Of a DNA stretch of 64,000 nucleotides, positions 58,923 to 64,000 are shown one piece after another; positions within the stretch are counted from its first letter, which is position 1, and every line of letters begins with the position of its first letter. The position numbers and the translations under genes are program-made. This DNA is from Hippophae tibetana (Eukaryota > Streptophyta > Magnoliopsida > Rosales > Elaeagnaceae). The notes under the pieces were generated by a model that worked only from the letters and a program-made list of their open reading frames with translations, searched no databases and was not told the DNA's origin. The stretch spans positions 15,777,001 to 15,841,000 of the forward strand of contig CM072803.1 in the NCBI GenBank assembly GCA_037013495.1, given 5' to 3'.

Positions 58923-61900
58923 ATGGACAAATCTTGGATGTCAAAGTGTAGAATTGAGCAAGACTATATTTCTGGAGTTGAAAGTTTCATGGAATTTGCT
59001 TGTAGAACTAGTAATACTGGAAGTAGTATGATTCGATGCCCATGCGTTAAATGTAAAAATGAGCGATTTCATGAATTTGATGAGGTTAAGTATCACCTTA
59101 TCCGTAATGGTATTCTATTGAGCTATAAATGTTGGTATTATCATGGAGAAAATATTGATAATACTCATGGAGAAAAGTATAATAAGAATGTGGGTGGATT
59201 ACATACATCATATCATAATGTACAGACAGAAAATATGTTTCGTGGTGTTGAAGATGAATTACGCGGGGATGATCCCGAAACCTTTAATAAACTTATAGAA
59301 GATGCCGAAAAACCGTTGTATCCAAAATGCAAAAAATACACTAAGATGTCAGGATTGGTTCATTTGTACAATGTCAAGGCAAAACATGGTTTTTCTGACA
59401 AGGGATTCACAGAATTACTAACTCTACTAGTCGATATGTTTCCTGAGGGTATTGAATTGCCATCTTCAATGTATGAAGTGAAGAAATCTCTTAGTCGATT
59501 TGGCATGGAATATCATAAGATTCACGCTTGTCCTAATGATTGCATTCTTTATAGAAAAGAATATGAGACATTACATGATTGTCCTATGTGTAAAGAATCG
59601 AGATGGAAGCATGGTACAAATGATACAACACGTAAGAAAGGCGTGCCTGCAAAGGTTCTTTGGTACTTTCCTCCGATCCCTCGCTTTCAAAGGTTGTTCA
59701 ATAGTAAATATACATCAAAGATGTTGACTTGGCATTCAGATAATCGATCTGATGATGGGATGCTACGTCATCCTTGTGATTCTCCAAATTGGAAAGTAGT
59801 AGATAATTTATCTCCTCAATTTTCATCTGATCCGCGCAATCTGCGTCTTGCCATTGCTGCTGATGGAATTAATCCACATAGTTCCCTCAGTAGTAGATAT
59901 AGTTGTTGGCCAGTAATTATGGTAACATACAACCTTCCTCCCTGGTTGTGTATGAAAAGAAAATTCATGATGTTAACATTATTGATCTCAGGACCGAAAC
60001 AACCTGGTGTTGATATTGATGTATATTTGCAGCCTCTGATAGATGATTTAAAGACGTTGTGGAATGATGGTGTAAATGTTTACGATGCATATAAAGAAGA
60101 ATACTTTAACTTGAAGGGGGTTCTTTTATGGACAATTAATGATTTTCCTGCCTATGGAAACTTATCAGGACATGCAACAAAAGGTTACAAGGGATGTCCT
60201 ATATGTAGTGATGGAACTTCTGCAAAGTATCTTGTTCACGGACGAAAGATGTCTTATAGAAAACATAGGAGATTTTTGCCATCTGGACACAAGTTTAGAT
60301 ACCAAAAGAAACCGTTCGATGGTGAAGAAGATCATGATCATGCAACTCGACCTTTGCGAGGTATTGAGATATTAAGGCAATTGAATGGGATGACATTCAA
60401 ACGATATGGAAAGATGAAAAAAAAACTCACCAAGTCTGGGAAACGAAGGAGGTCAACTAATGAAATTGGTGAAAATGAAAAAGATTTTGAACCGAATGGT
60501 TGTTGGAAAAAAAAATCAATATTTTGGGAATTGCCTTATTGGAAAGACCTACACATTCGTCACATCTTAGATGTCATGCACATTGAGAAGAATGTATGTG
60601 AAAGCTTGATTGGCACTTTACTTAATATACCTGGAAAAACAAAGGATGGCATTAAAGCAAGATTGGATTTAAAGAAACTAGGCATACGACCTGAATTGGA
60701 ACCAAGGGTGGAAAATGATAAGAATCGAACATACTTGCCACCAGCATCATATACAATGTCAACAAAAGAGAAGGATGTGTTTTGTAAATGTTTGGAAGGT
60801 GTGAAAGTTCCTGATGGTTACTCATCCAACTTAAGAAATTTTGTGTCTATCACCGATAAGAGACTGTATGGATTGAAATCACATGACTGTCATATCTTAA
60901 TGCAACAGTTATTACCAGTTGCTATTAGATCAATTCTTCCAAAACATGTTCGAATATCAATAATTCGGCTATGTTCATTCTTCAATACCATATGCAAGAA
61001 ATCTATATCAATTGGCGAGTTAAATTCTTTACAGAAAGAAATTGTAGAAACTTTGTGTCTAATTGAAAAATATTTTCCTCCTTCTTTCTTCGATATAATG
61101 ATTCACTTATGTGTTCATTTAGTTCGAGAGGTTCAATTATGTGGTCCTACTTACTTAAGGTGGATGTATCCTTTTGAGAGATATATGCAAGTCCTTAAAG
61201 GATATGTAAATAATAGATATAGACCTGAAGGATGCATGGTGGAATGCTACATTGCTGAAGAGGCCATTGAGTTTTGTTCTGAATACTTTAGTGGTTGCAC
61301 TGAAATTGGGAATCCTACGCACAAGTTATTCTTAGAACGTCACATGATCCAAGTAGGTAACCCTATGCTTGGTGGAAGTAAGAAATTATTTATTGATCGC
61401 ACTCGATGGGAAAAAGCACACCGAATCATTTTGGTAAATAATAACGAGGCACAACCATACATAGAGTAAGTGATGTTCATTGTTTCATCTTTTATTTAAC
61501 TATTAATGATGATATATAACTTAATATATATTTAATAACGTTACAGGATGCATTTAAACTTATTGAAGATCGATCCTCGTTATAAAAAAAAAGGAGGAGA
61601 AAAATGGTTGTATGATGAACATAAGCGAGAGCTTATTAATTGGTTTCGCAACCACGTAAGTGTCACAAACAAAAAATCATGCATGTATCCTCCTATATAT
61701 ATTCAATGTTTTAAAACTTTGCTCTAAACACATTTTGTGTTTTTGTATACATAGATTCGAGGTGAACTCAAGAAACCCAATCATAAAATATCAGAAAGTT
61801 TACAATGGCTTGCACATGGCCCAAAATTCGATGTCAAATCATTTCATAGTTTCACAATAAATGGATCGAGGTTTACGACTCAAGCTAGGGACAAAGTCCG

Positions 61901-62429
61901 AGTAAATCAAAATAGTGGGGTGCAGATGGTTGCACAAACTATGCAATTTGCCAGTTCAAAAGATGCTAATCCTGTCCTTTCTGATAGAACATATTATGGT
62001 ATAATACAAGAGATTTGGGAATTGGATTATGAGGTCTTCCATGAGACAGTATTCTTGTGTGATTGGGTCGAAGATGTTATCAATGTTGGATATAAAATAG
62101 ATGATTTTGGATTTACTCTTGTAAATTTATCCAGGATAAGTCACACAGATGATCCTTTCACGTTAGCACTTCATGCAAAGCAAGTATTTTACGTGAGCGA
62201 TCAAATTGATCCAATATGGTCTGTTGTGTTAACGCCTCCACAAAAGGAGTTTTACCATTGTGATGTTGTAGAAGATGATGACTCTATGCTTGATACATTA
62301 ACCAATATTAGTAATTTCTCAAATAAATTGCCTAATGTACGTGATGATCTAATTGATGATGATGATTCTTCGACATGGACTCGTAGTGATTGTGAAGGAA
62401 TATATGTATACGATCAACAACCTAATTAA
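58923..62429 (+). CDS. TNP2-type CACTA transposase (3 coding exons)
   Basis: Catalyses cut-and-paste movement of the element in the nucleus. Exons 58923-61465, 61547-61655 and 61755-62429 join in frame to 1108 aa. Residues ~1-75 are the transposase-associated N-terminal domain with CPCVKCKN. The TNP2 core has DCPMCKESRW, AADGINPHSS, LWTINDFPAYGNLSGHATKG with GCPICSDG, and LDVMHIEKNVCESLIGTLLN. Its conserved Asp residues in AADG and NDFPAYG are candidates for the DDE site. A DUF4218-type region follows (SHDCHILMQQLLPVAIR, then HLVREVQLCGPTYLRWMYPF). Exon 3 has a DUF4216-type region (YYGIIQEIWELDYEVFHETVF, then CDWV). No internal stop is present. The ATG follows a predicted leader intron. Domain names come from family memory. 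Confidence 0.92.
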
Positions 62430-62528
62430 ACATAATGTATGTTCTATATTGTTGTAATAACTCTTGTATATATGTGTGTTCCTAAAATTGTCAATTAATT
62501 TATATTTCTCCACTTTTGCAGATATTTC
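62430..62528 (+). other. Junction between the two CACTA genes
   Basis: Only 99 bp separate the TNP2 stop from the next start codon. A strong acceptor (CCACTTTTGCAG) ends at 62521, seven bases before that start, and a GTATGT donor-like site lies at about 62442. There is no room for a separate promoter. The second gene is therefore probably made by splicing from the upstream transcript, as in En/Spm. Confidence 0.5.
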
Positions 62529-64000
62529 ATGGATATTCAGCTTGTAGATCCAAATGATCCATTGGGGTATTTGAAAAGAAGGGGTTGGGCGAATATACCT
62601 GATGCTCCACTTAACCCAGATGATAGAATACCCGTTAAATTTGATGCTACTGGTAATCCACTAGGGGAGAATGGTCAACAATTGAAATCTTCTATTGATC
62701 GACTGGCAAAGTCCAGTATACCAATCAATATAAATCATTGGTCTGAGGTTGCCGATGCAGAAAAGTTTAAAATATGGATAACCATTTATGTAAGTCTCTT
62801 ATATTTTATAATCAATATATATATATATATATTATATATTGATTGTATCTAATCTTTTGTACTGTGTTTTTACAGAATCGTTACAAAGTCGATGACAATT
62901 GGCAGGGCAAGTGTTATAAGATTGCAAATAAGGCGTGGAAGGAATACAAGACTTCTAGATTGGCGAAAAATTATGTGTTTCCATATTTGGAAACACTTGA
63001 TGAGAATGTGATATACAAAATCCCTGAAGGACACCCCTGGATTACACCTCAAGTTTGGAAAGACTTTGTAGATTATAGACGTTCAGAAGAATTTCAAATT
63101 ATTAGAGAAGATCACCAGAATGTCCAAATGCATAACATTCTTCCTAACCGTACTGGGAGGTCTTCAAATCCTGAAGTTAGATTTCGAATGGTATTATTAA
63201 TTTGTCTTAATTTTATAAATATTTTTATATTAATTTTTCTCAATTTAATTTCATGTCATTGTTAATAAAATTTTCCTAATTTATGTAGGAAGCTGAATTG
63301 GGTAGACCTGTTACCCGAATGGAATTGTACATAGAAACAAAGACTCCCAAAACGAAGAATGCAAGACCGATGAGTCAACGAGGAGAAGAACAATTAAATA
63401 AGTTGGTTAGTAATTTCGTTTGATAAAAAGTCTGACTGATACTTAATAATTGATGTAATAATGAATGATATGTTTGTGTGCTTTATTATTTGTAGAGAGT
63501 TGTTCAAGAAAAACTATACAGGGGTGAAATAATCGAAGAGCCTGGGAGAGATGCTTTATATCATGCAATCGGACGCGATCATCCTGGTCGTGTTAGGGGA
63601 GGTAGCCAATATGATGGTGCTTTGGAGTATTTTAAAATTCCAAAACATAAGCCTCAGACGGTAAGTAAGGAGAAATACACTAAAATTGAAGAAGAATTCA
63701 ACTCCTTTAAGGCCTCCGTGATGAGTGAGATTGCCACTCTAAAAGAACATCAATCACAACAATTGTCAGCCATGGCATCATGCTACAACCAGGGCATGCC
63801 ATATTGGCCAAGCATGCAACCATCCATGCCAGGCATACCACCTTCCATTCCAGGCATGCCACAATCCATGCCAAGCATGCCACCATCCATGCCAGGCATG
63901 CCACCATCCATGCCAGGCATGCCATCCACCCAATCTCATTGTTCTCAAACTACATCCAGTATGGGATATAGCCATCCTATTGGTCCTCATTATATGTCAG
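62529..64000 (+). CDS. TNPA-like CACTA protein (Transposase_24 type), partial
   Basis: Exons 62529-62789, 62876-63190, 63289-63405 and 63496 to beyond 64000, each joined in frame by GT-AG introns. The central part resembles the Ptta/En/Spm 'plant transposase' family ([19 protein letters not shown], then a W-rich VWKDFVDYR segment, then [17 protein letters not shown] and [11 protein letters not shown]). A coiled-coil-like stretch ([20 protein letters not shown]) follows, then a low-complexity tail of P-S-M-P-G-M-P repeats. In En/Spm the equivalent protein binds the subterminal repeats and helps bring the ends together. The start is the first ATG after a spliced acceptor. The C-terminus is outside the window. 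Confidence 0.85.
63795..63932 (+). repeat. ~21-bp coding tandem repeat (PSMPGMP) in the TNPA-like gene
   Basis: Six or so units of CCATCCATGCCAGGCATGCC type encode repeats of PSMPGMP, with variants such as PSIPGMP and QSMPSMP. The GGCATGCC in each unit is palindromic. Confidence 0.92.

Larger units (their letters stand above)
57477..64000 (+). mobile_element. CACTA (En/Spm) DNA transposon, left part
   Basis: It begins CACTACTACAAAAAGGGG, a typical CACTA terminal inverted repeat, preceded by ATA (57474-57476), the likely 3-bp target duplication. It continues with a subterminal hairpin, a palindromic array, an untranslated leader with intron, a TNP2-type transposase and a TNPA-like gene that runs past the end of the window. 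The right terminus is not in the window. Both coding regions are open throughout their predicted exons, so this copy may be autonomous or only recently inactivated. Confidence 0.95.

Noticed and set aside
63707..63990. Minus-strand frames with WHAWHGW or MVACLAW repeats
   Set aside because: Antisense shadows of the PSMPGMP coding repeat of the TNPA-like gene.

Overview
The window is nuclear DNA from a flowering plant, most likely a eudicot. It is AT-rich and carries four complete intron-style or plant-type host genes separated by thick layers of transposable elements. No tRNA, rRNA or CRISPR array was found. The exact species cannot be told from the sequence.

Layout. 1-7700: remnants of Ty3/gypsy elements. 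These are an Athila-like gag-protease-integrase tail with the reverse transcriptase region deleted, its 3' LTR, a second copy of the protease segment, and another LTR-like block on the minus strand. 9723-22963 (+): a 14-exon gene for the dual-targeted organellar lysyl-tRNA synthetase (OVA5 type). Its introns have absorbed a MULE-like element (intron 4) and an antisense Copia element with a perfect 5-bp target duplication (intron 6). 23721-26138 (-): a single-exon leucine-rich-repeat receptor-like protein, convergent with OVA5. 26630-40316: a TNT1-type Copia element split inside its RNase H region by a Tat-lineage Ty3/gypsy element (31104-39618) that carries dual RNase H domains and antisense ORFs. 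40582-42895 (-): MET1, a thylakoid PDZ-TPR protein that assists photosystem II assembly, 7 exons. 44034-47463 (-): a Pumilio-family RNA-binding protein, 5 coding exons with all eight PUF repeats. 47900-54790: a very AT-rich gene desert holding two related hAT-like MITEs and small tandem duplications. 54790-57476: decayed Copia pieces, one with a triplicated reverse-transcriptase block. 57477-64000: the left half of a CACTA (En/Spm) DNA transposon inserted in a Copia gag. It has a terminal repeat, a subterminal hairpin, a 317-bp near-perfect palindromic array, a complete TNP2-type transposase (1108 aa, 3 coding exons) and a TNPA-like second gene running off the window.

Two of the four host genes (OVA5 and MET1) serve organelles, but nothing suggests they are co-regulated. 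All exon models were built by hand from reading-frame continuity, splice consensus and remembered family resemblance. They have not been aligned to any database.

The most unusual structure is the CpG-rich palindrome at 57554-57870. It is made of 42-bp units that are themselves hairpins, arranged head-to-head and packed with ACCGAC and ACGTGG cores just upstream of the transposase gene. It could be a transposase-binding array, a stress-responsive enhancer or a small-RNA-producing hairpin; the sequence alone does not decide between these.
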